Shown: one piece after another, positions 35,177-45,876 of the stretch
Layout of the letters: every line of letters begins with the position of its first letter
Position numbering within the stretch: position 1 is the first letter of the stretch
The notes under the pieces: model-generated
Told to the model about the DNA's origin: nothing
Database searches by the model: none
What the model saw: the letters and a program-made list of their open reading frames with translations, nothing else
Translations under genes and position numbers: made by a program
NCBI GenBank assembly: GCA_022592435.1
Contig: JABYQS010000023.1
Location: 186,001-250,000 of the forward strand
Reading direction: 5' to 3'
Source of the DNA: Cerioporus squamosus
Lineage: Eukaryota; Basidiomycota; Agaricomycetes; Polyporales; Polyporaceae
DNA: 64,000 nucleotides

Positions 35177-35766
35177 AGAGATGGATCGAAGGTGAGTCTC
35201 TGGTGTGGCGGAGGTGTGGCGAGCTGACATGGTCCTTTGCAAAATGAGGTATTTAGTGTCGTAGACATTCTACCGTGTACTTATGTGCCCCACCAACTTT
35301 GCACTCGACAGTGTTGCAAAAGCCCTCTTTCACCAGGCCTATCCTTGGAGAAGGCGAGCGGATTGCATCCGTAGATCCAGCGCTCTCTTGGTTGACCTGG
35401 ACCCGAAGGTACGCAGAAGGCCCTCAAGAGACTTGTATACCATCCTGCCCTCCTCCGAGCCGAGCCGGCACTTCATGCCTATCTAGAATGATGCTGCGCG
35501 CCCGGAGCCACCATTCCCTCCGCTCCGCGCATCATATGATACTGAGTCCATCGGCGGAGAAAGTGCCTATCTATCTGAGCGGCACGGGTCGCTCCATACC
35601 CTCCAACCCAGCGTGCATGCGGCACGAGTCTCCCTCACAACAACGAAGGCGTGCTCCGTATCCAATGAATACCTCAAGGCTCACAATAGAACGGACGCCC
35701 TTCGCGCTGGCCCTGGAAGTTATCAAAATGTCACGGCGGCCATCTGGAAGAAGGTGTTCCTCCATG
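35177..35766. other. No gene recognised
   Basis: Downstream of Misato and just before the second copy of the 2-kb unit. One frame is open across about 35613-35939 and runs into the repeat (for example AAIWKKVFLHAFKNKNGG), but it matches no family I know and has no clear start. Confidence 0.35.
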
Positions 35767-36320
35767 CGTTCAAGAACAAGAACGGAGGCGTTCGAAAGCG
35801 GTTAGGCTGCGAGGCCGCCCACACGGACAAATACGAGCAAACACTAGTACGGGGCTGGGCCCCCCGCTCCAACACGCGGGAGACATGCGGTGGCGAGCGC
35901 AGATACTTACCGTACCCGCGGGACTTCTTTCATGGGTGACGAACTCTCAAGGTCAGCATCGCATCCATGTCCTTTCCTGGGAAGTTGGCAGGGTTATTCT
36001 TGGAGTTGGGAGTACAGCTCGGACTTACTGACGGTGAACAGTGCGGAACGGTACGTCTTCCGCCAGACTAACTATTGTTCTCAACGGGCATATGATACAG
36101 ATATCGCTGCTGATTATCTGCAGGACGATCGAGGGTGTGAGCCTGCACAACTCTTCTGGACCCTATCCTCGCTCGCTGAGTTTCGACGCAGGAGGCGATA
36201 CATCAACGAGCCGATGACGGTGCACATGGCTCTGCGCCCGAACAAGGGTCCCTTTGTTCTCCCCCATAGGCTGACGCAACCCAGGCCGCGGGACACTCCG
36301 AGCTCGAACGCCCGGTCAGG

Positions 36321-36328
36321 TATATAAG
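36321..36328 (+). promoter_or_regulatory. TATA box of the duplicated unit, copy 2
   Basis: TATATAAG lies 38 bases before the ATG at 36366, identical in position to copy 1. Confidence 0.5.
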
Positions 36329-36365
36329 GCCCCCGTCCGACCTCCCAGCTTTCCTCACAACCACC

Positions 36366-37641
36366 ATGTTCTCCGCTCTCCCTCGAGGCCCCTCCGCCTC
36401 CTCAAGTATGGCCACCTACATAGCCCCGTCGCCCTCCATGGCGACGATTATGCATCAGCCCCAGCCAAACGCCACCCGGCGTGCTCGACCAGCACGGCCC
36501 GATGCCGCCACGGTACGCCGCCTCTCTTGTTGACATTCGCTGCTCGTCGCTCACAACCTACAGCAGCATCGAGGTCGCGGTGTGTCTCAGTGCGAAACCT
36601 GTAGCACTGTGGCGCGCCATCCCGGTCACCAGCGGCCATAAGCGTGTTCGCCCGGCGGTCCATCGTGACCGCCACCAGCGGCTGGAGCATGCGATTGAGC
36701 CCAGGCGTCGGTGCTCCGCTTCATCTTCGCTTGCCTCACCGCGGCGTGGCTGTGTTAGACGGGGTGCGCCGGGACGGATGGCTGCCCTCGCCTCTGAGAG
36801 CACGTCTCCGCACGGACGCCAAAACCTGGAACGTGCCACGAAAGCGGCATGGGTCGGCGACGTACGCGCCGATGAGCACTCACCCGACTCCTCTGCGAGG
36901 TCTGCTTGACGTGGGCCACCATCGCATGTGTCACAAGGGTAGTGCCTCGGCGTCGCGTCGTCAGCAGGAGGCTGGTCTCCGACCGTAAGTTCTGCCATCT
37001 CCCTCCAGCGCGATGCCGATATTAATTCGCCTTAGTTGTCTAGAGACCTCCCTTCGTGCGGCCACCCCACCGGCGTCATTCAGGTCTTCGATGTCAGACG
37101 TCGGTGGGGGTGGTCTGCCAGCAACGAGAGGCCTCACACCACTGCTACCATGCGGATACATGAACCACAAAAGCACAGGACCTTCCCGCAGCCGCCACCG
37201 GTCGCGATCACCGAGCGACCCGTCTTTAATCGCGGGAAGGTGCGCGTACCACACCTACGTCTATGCTGACCTCTGCAGTCCTCCAGATGCCCTTCCAGCC
37301 CGCACTCGGTTGCAGAGCGCCCCAACAACACCACAACGACAAACACACCTCTCCAAGCCTCTGCCCGGTGTTGCGCGACATGAAAGTCTACCACTATATG
37401 CAATCCGTGTGACACGATATGCCGACATCCCTCAACAGCGACGCCGCCAAACGCAAGGCGTCGCACCCCCAAAACAAGGTACGTCCTCCTCCCGAGTCGC
37501 CTTCTCAGCGATAACGCTAACCCTCTCCTCAGTGTGCCTCAAGTCGTGTGCATCAATAACTTATCAATATTTATTCGTCCATACCGCCCTTCGGAGGTGA
37601 CCCCTTCTTCAAGAGCACCTCCGATTCAAGACGGGTGCTAA
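36366..37641 (+). pseudogene. Copy 2 of the predicted six-exon gene, with premature stop
   Basis: All the splice sites used in the copy 1 model are kept here (exon 1 donor GTACGC instead of GTGCGC, others identical), and there are no indels. In the preferred frame of exon 5 a TGC codon of copy 1 is TGA at 37381-37383, which would cut off the Cys-rich C-terminal part. If instead the alternative exon 5 acceptor is used, this change is only Gln to Lys and both copies end together. Most other differences in the reading are amino-acid changes (Pro to Arg, Arg to His, Asp to His, Gln to Arg, Ser to Phe, Ser to Pro). The coding status is uncertain. Confidence 0.3.
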
Positions 37642-37817
37642 GCACGCTGCCGGCCGGGATCTCAAAAAGCAAGCGAGTCCCCGGTTCAAGAACGGTCCTC
37701 GAGGTACGGTCAGCCTTCTGCTTTCATAGCGAGGCTGCTCCTGGCGCAGGCCTCTCCGTGGCCCTCGGGACTAGTACCTGCTTCGGCAGGGAAGCCAACA
37801 TGCGCCGAAATCCCTGG

Positions 37818-38266
37818 TGAGATATCTCATTCTTCGCCGCAAGTCGTCTGATGTGTTTTCGCTATACCTGTTCTTCCTCCATCTTGGATCACGTAGAGTA
37901 ATCATAGTTCCACTGTACTCGTGGTAGGCTCGTCAAATATATCCGTAATCACTGCGACATGCGCTCCGCGTGGCTCTGGAATTTCATGAGCCAAACCGCT
38001 CGATGTGCCGCTCGATGCCGTGAATGGGAATCTGGTGCATGTGAAAGGTGAAATCAGTCAGTCAATACTTAGTCGATCAGTCGCTCCGGAGTCGAAAGCA
38101 AGGATGGATAGTAATGCTGCGAGTAATCCTACAATCTATATATTGAACACTTGTTTGATCAGTACTTTCGTATGCTACATTCAGACGCGGCCCTTGCGGA
38201 TGTTGGCCTGTGCCCACCTGCGACACCCGGAGTGAGTAACAAGGACCAAGAAATGGGGTCTTCGAC
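37818..38266. other. No gene recognised
   Basis: This lies between the right edge of copy 2 and the stop of argininosuccinate synthase, whose 3' untranslated region it should contain. No exon was recognised. Confidence 0.35.
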
Positions 38267-39835
38267 TTACTTTTTGATACGGATGGACTCGATGGCGATG
38301 AACCCAGTCGTGTCCGTCGGCTCGAAGCCGCCGAGCTCGTCCATCGACGACTCCTTCTCATCATAAAGACCCTGTATCCCAATCACCTGTCAGCCCGCAG
38401 CGTCTCGAGCCGCAGGTAGAGTCGCACGCACCTCATCAGACGAACGGCCCTCAATGATGACGTTGCCCTTGTAAAGCTTGAGCCGCACGACACCGTTGAC
38501 GGTCTTCTGGCTGGCCGGAATCGAGCTAACGATGAACTCGCGCTCGGGCGTGAACCAATGACCATTGTACAAGATGCGGCTCAGCTCGATCGTGACGAAC
38601 TGGTCGCGGAGGGATCGAACGTTGCGGTCGAGCGTGAGGCCCTCGAGATCCACGTGCGCAGCGCGGAGGATCGTCGCCCCAGGGGACTCGTAGCATCCAC
38701 GGCTCTTCACACCGATGAACCGGTTCTCCACGATGTCGATGCGGCCGATACCGTGCTTGCGCGCCAGGGCGTTCAGCGCGAGGAAGATCTCGACGCCGTC
38801 GGTGTACACCTTGTTCTCGTCGGGAACGGTGACCTTGACGGGCAGGCCTGCCGCGAACTCGATCGAGATGCGCTGGGGAGTCTGAGGAGCTTGCTCGGGG
38901 TCAGTGGTGAGCTTCCACATGTCGGCAGGGGGAGTGGTGTCGGGATCCTCGAGAATGCCGGCCTCGTACGAGATGTGGAACAAGTTCTCGTCGGTCGACC
39001 AGGGCTTCGCCGCAGTCTGCTGGACCGGAATCTTCTTCTCGGCGGCGTACGCAAGGAGTGCCTGGCGACCGGCGAAGCGGTGGTAGAACTCTGCTGCGTG
39101 TTAGGGGACGTATATATCGAGTTGTCACTCCGACATACCAGGGATACGCCAGGGAGCGATGACCTTGATATCGGGCTTGAGTCCGTAAAACGCGAGCTCA
39201 AACCTAACCTGGTCGTTGCCCTTGCCCGTGCAACCGTGCGAGACGTAGTCGCATCCTTCCCTCTCCGCAACGCTCATCATCCCGCGAGCGATGATTGGGC
39301 GCGCAAGCGAAGTACCAAGAAGGTAGACGTTCTACGATCATCTCAGCACTCAGACCAACCGCCGATAAAGAGCACGCAGGCACCAACTTACCTCGTAGAT
39401 GCAGTTCGCCTGGAGTGCGGGGTAGATGAGCTCCGTCACGAACTCGCGCTTGAGGTCCTACACCGCCAATCTAGTCAGACTCACAGGCGTCCCAACATAT
39501 ACAAGAGACACACCTCAAGGAAGAACTTCTTCGCGCCGACAGCAAGTGCCTTTTTCCGAGCAGCCTCGAAGTCCTTGCCCCACCATCCGCTTCAGCATCG
39601 CTGCGACCCCTCAAACGAGATCATCGCACCTCTTCCTGACCAACGTCGGCCATGAACGCGATCACCTCATATCCTTGCTCGATGAGCCATGCGAGGATAC
39701 AAGAGGTGTCTAGATATCACACGCGCGATCGCCGCGATTACGGTCAGACCAGCGTACAACACAAGACCTTTTCATAACGAACGCACCGAGACCACCGGAG
39801 TATGCGAGCAAAACGCGGCCCTTTGACTCAGACAT
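38267..39835 (-). CDS. Argininosuccinate synthase
   Basis: This enzyme joins citrulline and aspartate with ATP to form argininosuccinate, the penultimate step of arginine synthesis. The start [20 protein letters not shown] includes the N-type ATP-pyrophosphatase loop (AYSGGLDTS). It continues [56 protein letters not shown] and [20 protein letters not shown], the citrulline/ATP site. Then come [20 protein letters not shown] and [20 protein letters not shown]. The last exon ends [12 protein letters not shown]. Several short introns are present and none breaks the frame. The start at 39835 is the only one that gives the P-loop. A LINE element is inserted about 140 bases upstream, so the distal promoter may be displaced. 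A TGACTC motif lies near -61, fitting Gcn4/Cpc1-type general amino-acid control. Confidence 0.95.
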
Positions 39836-39895
39836 CGTGCGCGAAGGGTAGAGGGATGGTGAGGGGAGCAGGAAGAGGAGGATGGAGATTCAAGA

Positions 39896-39901
39896 TGACT
39901 C
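39896..39901 (-). promoter_or_regulatory. Possible Gcn4/Cpc1-type site (TGACTC)
   Basis: TGACTC lies 61-66 bases upstream of the argininosuccinate synthase start codon. It is the core of the TGACTCA site used by Gcn4/Cpc1 to induce amino-acid biosynthesis genes. The next base is G rather than A, so the site is imperfect. It sits on the gene-proximal side of the LINE. Confidence 0.3.
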
Positions 39902-39962
39902 GGGCACGAAAGTGGCTGGAACTGAAGGCTACAATAAATTTCCGCCGACGACCCGGAAAAGG

Positions 39963-39976
39963 AAATCCGCTCTTTA
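39963..39976. repeat. Left target-site duplication of the LINE
   Basis: AAATCCGCTCTTTA, identical to 45471-45484. Together they bracket the element exactly. Confidence 0.85.
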
Positions 39977-40287
39977 GAGAGAGAGAGAGATAGTCATTGT
40001 TTATCGTGGCAGTGAGGCCGGTTCGGCCGAAGGTGCCACGTCCGCTACTTCTACCCTAACGTAATCCGAGACTCATAATACAGTACAGTACGGTACGGAG
40101 TGCTATCGATACAGGATTGCGTGAAGATAGGAGCGTCGTGAGGGATACCAGAGAGCGTACGTGAAAAAGGGAGCGGTAAGACATAAACGGCGGGGCGGCG
40201 TACCCGAGTGTTGGTGCTAAGAGGGGTAGACCCTCTGTGTAGTGAGAAACGTAGCCGGTGCTGGTCGATGACCGCGCGGCGACTGAA

Positions 40288-43200
40288 CTACAGTATCGTA
40301 AGAAGAACTAGAAAGTTGAAAGTGGGGAACCTACGGCATACGAGACAGAGATGGAGAGACGAAGGGGAAGAGAAGAAAGAGACGAGAAGGGAAGCCCGTG
40401 AGCGCGGGACAGTGGGAAGGTGGAGCACTTCTGTGCAGGAGGCGGGACAGGGAAGTGGGGAGTGACCAGTCATCGGGAGTCTGTACGCGCGGTACGCACT
40501 AAACCGTCCCGTGGCGTCGACGTATTCGAGTACCGCCGCTCGAGCTTTGACGTCTCCGAGGGTGTTCCGCAAGTTGAGCGGGCCTTTGATGGCTTGTCGA
40601 AGGGCATGTCGAGCGGTGACGAAGCGGCGGCAGGTGAATAGGTAGTGTGTGACGGTTTCGGGGACGTGGCATACGGAGCACAGGGGGGAGTCGACGGCGT
40701 GAATGCGAGCGAGGTACTTGTTGAGGCCAACGTGGCCGCTGCGCAGCTGTGTGAGCACACTGCAGTGTCGGCGCGGCAGACCACGGTAGAGCTTGGTGAC
40801 GTTTGACCCGGGCGGTGCGTCGGTGACAGTTCGCGTCAGCCGACGACCTTGTGATGATGATGCCCAGGTTGACTGCCACAGCTCCTGGATGTGGGCCTCA
40901 TAGCGCTTCTGGAGAGCGTCCCGCGAGACTCCGAGGTTGTGCAGCGCGGAACGGACTGCCTTGGGACCAGGTCGGGCGGCAGGGACTCGTGTCCGTCGGC
41001 GGCGAGTGCGGCGTCATCGCGGGACTGACAACGGAGGTGCTCGAGCGAGCCCAAAGGTACGCCGCCCGGAGCCCAGATGAGACGGAGGCGGAGAGACTTG
41101 CGCGCTCGACGAGTGATGGAGTCGAGTCTCGCCAGGAATAGCCTGACAAGTGGGTGGTTCGGTTTCGAGGAGAGTGCTGTGATGGCTGTGCGGTCCGGGA
41201 CGAGGACGCTGACGCGAGTCACCCGAGGGCAACCCATAATTGCGCACAGTGCCAGGTTCATCGCTGCAATTACGCCATCGGGAGCCTGCCGGTCCTCGAC
41301 AGGCCCGACGCACGCGCGCAGCGAGACCCTCCCGCCGTCACGTCTTGCCACCACAGCTGCAGCTCCAACTTGAGGAGACGAAACGCACCCCTGCGCGAAC
41401 ACGATTGTGTCTCGGCCGGCCAGTGCCTCAGCGACGTTGTCCGCTGCATCCTTCTTGGTGTCTGCGACGACACACTCGATGGCCTGGTCACTGCAAGAGG
41501 GAGGTGGTGAGCTGCTCACGGGTTTCAGTAATCTAAGGTCAGGGAAGGAGTGGAAAAGTTCATGCAAGGGAGAACGGTGGTAGTGGGGATACGAAGAAGA
41601 GCAGCGCTTGACCGCTTTGTGAAGAGGGTGGGAGGTGGGTAAAGTAGCCAACCGAGCGGCGGCGCGATGAACAGAGCGGTTGAGACGTAGCTCCACGGGG
41701 AGCAAGTCCGCGTGATAGTCGAGGAAGACAGTGGAGGTGGATCTGAAAGCTCCGGTAATCATCAGTGCGGCAACCCGTTGTACCTTCCCAATCCGTCGAG
41801 CAACGCCCACAGACCCTGTAGCGCGGTGTGAACCTGGTTCCCGACAGACCGGTGTATACCAGACCGGGAGCCCGTACTCGAGCTTGGGGCATACCACCGC
41901 CGTGAATAGTTGGCGCGCGTACTGATGAGGGAGGCCGAAGGTTGGGCGTGCGAGGCGGCCTACAGCCAGAACAGCTGCAGTTCCCTTCGCAATCGTGGCC
42001 TCCACGTGCGCGTGCCAATTGAGGCGGCGGTCGATGACAATGCCGAGGTATTTGGCGGACTCGCTTGGATGGATGGTATAGTTCTCGATCTGTAAGGGAA
42101 GAGGGGAGTAGCGCGGCTCATACTTCGTGTGATGGACTAATTGGAACTTGCCGATGTCGAAGCGACACGCGTGACGCCGCGACCACTCGAGCAGTCGAGG
42201 GACAAGCTCGGACAGGATGCGGATGTTGGTGGCGACGCTCGGTGACGACACCGCGAAAGACGTGTCATCGATGAAGCCGAGTGACAGTCGGTCGCGATCC
42301 TTGGGATCGACCAGTTCCAAAAGGTCAGCAGAGTAGAACAAGTATAAAATGGGTGAAAGGGGAGAACCCTGCGGAATCCCGCAGTCTGCTATCAAGGGAT
42401 CGGAGATATAGTCGTCGAACTGGAGCTGTGTGCGCCGGTCACGGAGGAAGTCGGCAATCCACACCACCATTGCCTCAGGAACGCCACGCTTGCGCAGGTT
42501 GTGGAGGAGGCGGCGATGGTTGACTGAAGGAAACGCCGAGGTAATGTCCAAATACAGGACTGACGTTACCTTCTTGCCGCGCCAGGAGTCCTTGACCCGC
42601 TGTATGAGGTGCAAGACGGCGTCGGTGGTGGTGCGATGGGGGCGACCTCCGAAGTGATTGGCTGGAAGAAGGTGATGTTCCTCTGCCAGGGAAGCCAGGC
42701 GACGTGCGATGACGGACTCGACCACCTTGCTGGAAGTGTCTTCTAGAGCAATGGGTCGGTAGGCCTTGGGAACGAGATAACTGGGTTTGCCGGGCTTGCG
42801 CAGGGTGATCGTAGTGAAGAACTTCCATTGGGCTGGGTGGTGACCCAGCTCAATGCACCTGTTAATGACATTAGTGAAGACAGGGAGCAGGATCAGCGAG
42901 CACTCCTTCAGCGCTGCGTTGGGAACCCCAGACGGGCCGGGGGCCTTGTATGGGCTGAGGTTCTCAATGGCAGACGCAACCTCCTCTTCGGAGAAGGGGT
43001 CCAGGCTGAGCTGCTCGTCGTACGAAGCACTGTCGATGTCGTCCAGGGATGCGGGAGGTGGGGCGGGGAAGAATTGAGTCATCAGAGTGTCGCGCTTCTC
43101 AGCGGACGTCCGAGCGACTGACCCATCCGGGAGGTTGAGAGCAGGGAGTCGGGAAGCGAGGGTGTTCTCGGGAGCTTGTGTGACATACTTGCTGGCTTGC

Positions 43201-44341
43201 CAGATGGAATGTTCCGTCGCTGATTCAACGTACTCGCGCCAGTGGCGGCGCTTCTGACGTCGAATTGCCGTGTGGTACTCCTTGACGGCTGCGCGGGCTG
43301 CAGCAACGTCTTCCGAAGAGGCGCGTCGCCGCGCTGCGCGATTGGAGAGCCTGCGGGCGACCCGTTTCAGTGCCGTCAGCACTGGGGTCCACCACCGCTT
43401 GGAATAGGGACACGGCTTTGCGAGGGGAACCGCCCCATCGGCTGCCTTCACAAGAATGTCGGAAATATCTGAAACAAGTGAGTCAATGTCCTCAATAACT
43501 GTCAGCGTGAGCGAGCGGGCATGAACATGCCGCTCAAGCCACATCTCGGCGACTGCGGCCTGGTACTGCTCCCAGTCTGTCTCCCGCCAGTTCCGACGGG
43601 GCAGAGGAGAGACCGTCGGAAGATCTAGGCTAAGTTCGATCGCAATGCTGCGGTGGTCGCTGCCATGGCCAAAGCCTGTCTCACACCGCGTGATAATCTC
43701 CGTCAATGGACGGGCGGCGAAGACAAGGTCGAGGGTCGACCACGAGTGATGGGCCTCTGAGTAGAATGTCGGAGTACCCTCGGCAAGGCAGGGAACAACG
43801 AGTTCTCAGCCAGAACTTGGAGGAGAGGGGCTGCGTCGGAACGACGCGTGCGCTGGGATGCATGGGTGCCAGACCATAGGGGGTGGTGAAGGTTGAAGTC
43901 CCCGGCGAGTAAACAGGGAGAGGACGAGACATGCGGACTGCGTAGGGCGGTACGGAGAAAGGAAATCGAGCTATCAGAGCTCGGAGGATTGTAAACAGAA
44001 AAGAGACAGAAAGAGAGATTGGGGAAAGAGAAATGAACGGCGCAAATGTCGAGTGAGTCAAGAGGGATTTGAGTATACGAATCGGACGTCAACCTGTTGC
44101 TGACGTAGATAGCGCTCCGGATAGCTGCGCCAGGAGCACGCGAGCCAGCCGGGCTGGGCAGAAGAAGGTTCCAGTGGAGAGAGCGAAAAGAGGCACGGTC
44201 ATCAATGTGAAGTGGTAGTTCTTGTAGGCATAATACGTCCCACTGCGCCGCGTCAGTGCCATTAAGTAGCGAGAGCACTACTTCGGGTGAACGACGGCAA
44301 TTCAGGGACGTGATTCGTAGACCGGCATGTGGTGCACTCAT
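40288..44341 (-). pseudogene. LINE ORF2: endonuclease, reverse transcriptase, RNase H-like
   Basis: The start MSAPHAGLRITSLNCR overlaps the ORF1 stop. The AP-type endonuclease shows DVLCLQE, GDFNLHHPLW and, across a frameshift, GHGSDHRSIAIEL. The reverse transcriptase has SVLYLDITSAFPSV (motif A), GIPQGSPLSPILY (motif B) and FIDD in the catalytic motif C. An RNase H-like segment follows (GAAAVVARRDGG, LIWAPGG), but the usual first Asp-Gly-Ser is not visible. The last piece (40288-40758) carries CSVCHVPETVTHYLFTC, the C-terminal Cys/His motif of such elements. The frame is interrupted twice, near 43785 and between 40760 and 41050, each time by one missing base. As read, the protein is broken; if those are sequencing errors it could be complete. 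Confidence 0.85.
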
Positions 44342-45470
44342 CGGCCGGCCACCGCGCTACCGGCGCGGGGCGGGGACGGTGGACGGAAGGATGGATTATA
44401 GTAGCAGGAGCCGTTGTCAAAACGCACAGCAATAGCGACCTGCTCGAGCACCTTGTCGGGGCATTTGCTGTCAAAAGACTTGTGCGGTCCCTGACAGTTT
44501 GCGCACTGGACCTTAATGTGCGCACAATGCCTCAGGTCGGTGCACTTAACGCGAGCCGGGCACGCGCAGTCGCGCAACGAGTGTGGGCCCGCACAGCGGG
44601 CACACCTCAGAGAAGAAGAAGAATTAGCAAACGGGCACGCTTTGGCCGTGTGGCCGAATTTCTGGCAGCGGAAACACTGCATGGGTGACGGGACAAACTT
44701 ACTAACAGTGCACAAGGCACCACGCACGGTGAGCGAGCTGTAAATCAGCTGATCTGCCGTAGTCGCGTCTTCGACGCTGAACACGAGGGACCCCTCGCGC
44801 TTGGACGAGGGGCGGGCACGTCCAGCATGTAGCCATCGAAGACCGCGGATCGCGTCCTTCGAGGCTACAGTGCCGGAGTTCTCGCGCCATAGGGCCTCCG
44901 CCGCGTTCGGAGCGGTGGGATCGAAATCCGTGGGGACAGACGCGGCTATTAGCATGAAAGATTTACGCTCGACTCTCGCACCTCGAAGGCTCTTCAGGTG
45001 AGGTAGCCACCTGCCGTCGTGTCGGAAAAGCAGATCGGCCTGCTCCTGCGAGGTCGCGCGCACAAGGAGGCTCCCGTTCGGGAGGCGGCGGACGGCGCAG
45101 ACGCGAGTGCCTGCAAGGCCGACGATGCCGGATGCATCCAGCGCGGCGTCGACTTCGTTCTTGAGCTGCGAAGCCGACAGCTTGGCGATGGTTTCGTTAC
45201 GCGACGCTTGCGGGATACCGATAGTGACTTCGAGGTGGCGTGGGCTGTCACGCGGAGAGCGTGCGACAGAGGTTTGCGGAGCGGGGTTGCTACTAGCTGG
45301 GCGGGCGGGCGGCGATGACTCCAACACCTCGCGGAGAGAGGAGGTGACCGTCTGCTTAAGCTCCCCTCGCAGGGAGGAGACGGCCTGTTGGGTAGCGCGC
45401 ATGGTGGCCTGGAGCTCCACCAGCTGCGCGTGCGCCGCTGACGCCGGGGGATCAGAGCCGGTCGAGGGGC
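44338..45470 (-). CDS. LINE ORF1: gag-like zinc-knuckle protein, 5'-truncated
   Basis: The frame is open from the element's 5' border to the stop at 44338 and ends AGSAVAGR. Near its start is an Ala/Gln/Glu-rich coiled-coil-like region with a first internal ATG at MRATQQAVSSLRGELKQ. The middle (VCAVRRLPNGSLLVRATSQE) resembles the RNA-binding part of LINE ORF1 proteins. Three CCHC-like knuckles follow: CFRCQKFGHTAKAC, CARCAGPHSLRDC and CANCQGPHKSFDSKC. Such proteins coat the element RNA. The natural start codon is absent, so the protein lacks its N-terminus. Confidence 0.85.
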
Positions 45471-45484
45471 AAATCCGCTCTTTA
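45471..45484. repeat. Right target-site duplication of the LINE
   Basis: AAATCCGCTCTTTA, identical to 39963-39976. The sequence beyond it is the original continuation of the argininosuccinate synthase upstream region. Confidence 0.85.
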
Positions 45485-45485
45485 C

Positions 45486-45512
45486 ACGCGTCCAGACGCG
45501 TCAGTCACGCGT
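45486..45512. promoter_or_regulatory. Three phased ACGCGT boxes
   Basis: ACGCGT occurs at 45486-45491, 45496-45501 and 45507-45512, starting every 10-11 bases, about one helical turn. It is the core of the MluI cell-cycle box bound by MBF-type Swi6/Mbp1 factors in fungi. Before the LINE inserted, these boxes lay about 145-170 bases upstream of argininosuccinate synthase. Function here is inferred. Confidence 0.4.
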
Positions 45513-45876
45513 TTTGTGTCACGCTGGACGCGAACCTGCGAAACGGCCAGGGAGACGGAAAACATGAAATTACGAGGCATTACAAAGGTCGAGGGGAGAA
45601 TACAGTACAACGATGCAGTCGCCGTTGATAGTCCGTATGTATGGATGAGCCGAAGTGTCACTGCAAAGGGTACGGGCGCGAGATGAACCTGAAGAAAGAG
45701 GGAGTAAAGGGATAAATACGTGGGGATATCCTGACAACGGACAGTAATGATGCATCATGAAGGTCGTGAAGTCGTGCAGTTACAAGCGTGCGAGTACCTA
45801 TGCGGCGTGCCAAGAAACTGTATGGATACAGTACATTCCGTTCCTTCGTGATTGTATCGTGAAAGACGTGTCATAT

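Larger units (their letters stand above)
35767..37817 (+). repeat. 2-kb dispersed duplication, copy 2
   Basis: This is the partner of 15000-17069. Clear similarity begins around AAGAACGGAGGCGTTCG, is loose with indels to about 36154, and from there to 37817 runs at a constant offset of 20748 with only scattered substitutions. Flanking sequences of the two copies are unrelated. The right flank leads towards the argininosuccinate synthase gene. Confidence 0.9.
39977..45470 (-). mobile_element. 5'-truncated non-LTR retrotransposon (LINE, Tad1-like)
   Basis: A 5,494-base element on the minus strand flanked by a perfect 14-base direct repeat. From 5' to 3' on its own strand it has a gag-like ORF1 with zinc knuckles, an ORF2 with endonuclease, reverse transcriptase, an RNase H-like part and a terminal Cys/His motif, then a short 3' region. 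It ends in a (TC)n tail next to the target repeat instead of poly(A). ORF1 is open right to the 5' junction without an initiating ATG, so the copy is 5'-truncated, as is common after target-primed reverse transcription. The intact target duplication indicates a recent insertion. The domain order fits the Tad1 clade of fungal LINEs; that placement is from memory of the family. Confidence 0.9.

Noticed and set aside
15000..37817. The 2-kb direct repeats as LTRs of a giant retrotransposon
   Set aside because: The interior holds ordinary host genes on both strands, with no gag, protease or integrase. No TG...CA ends or flanking target duplication were seen.
40851..41536. Plus-strand frames opposite the LINE ORF2
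   Set aside because: They are antisense shadows of the RNase H and reverse transcriptase coding region.
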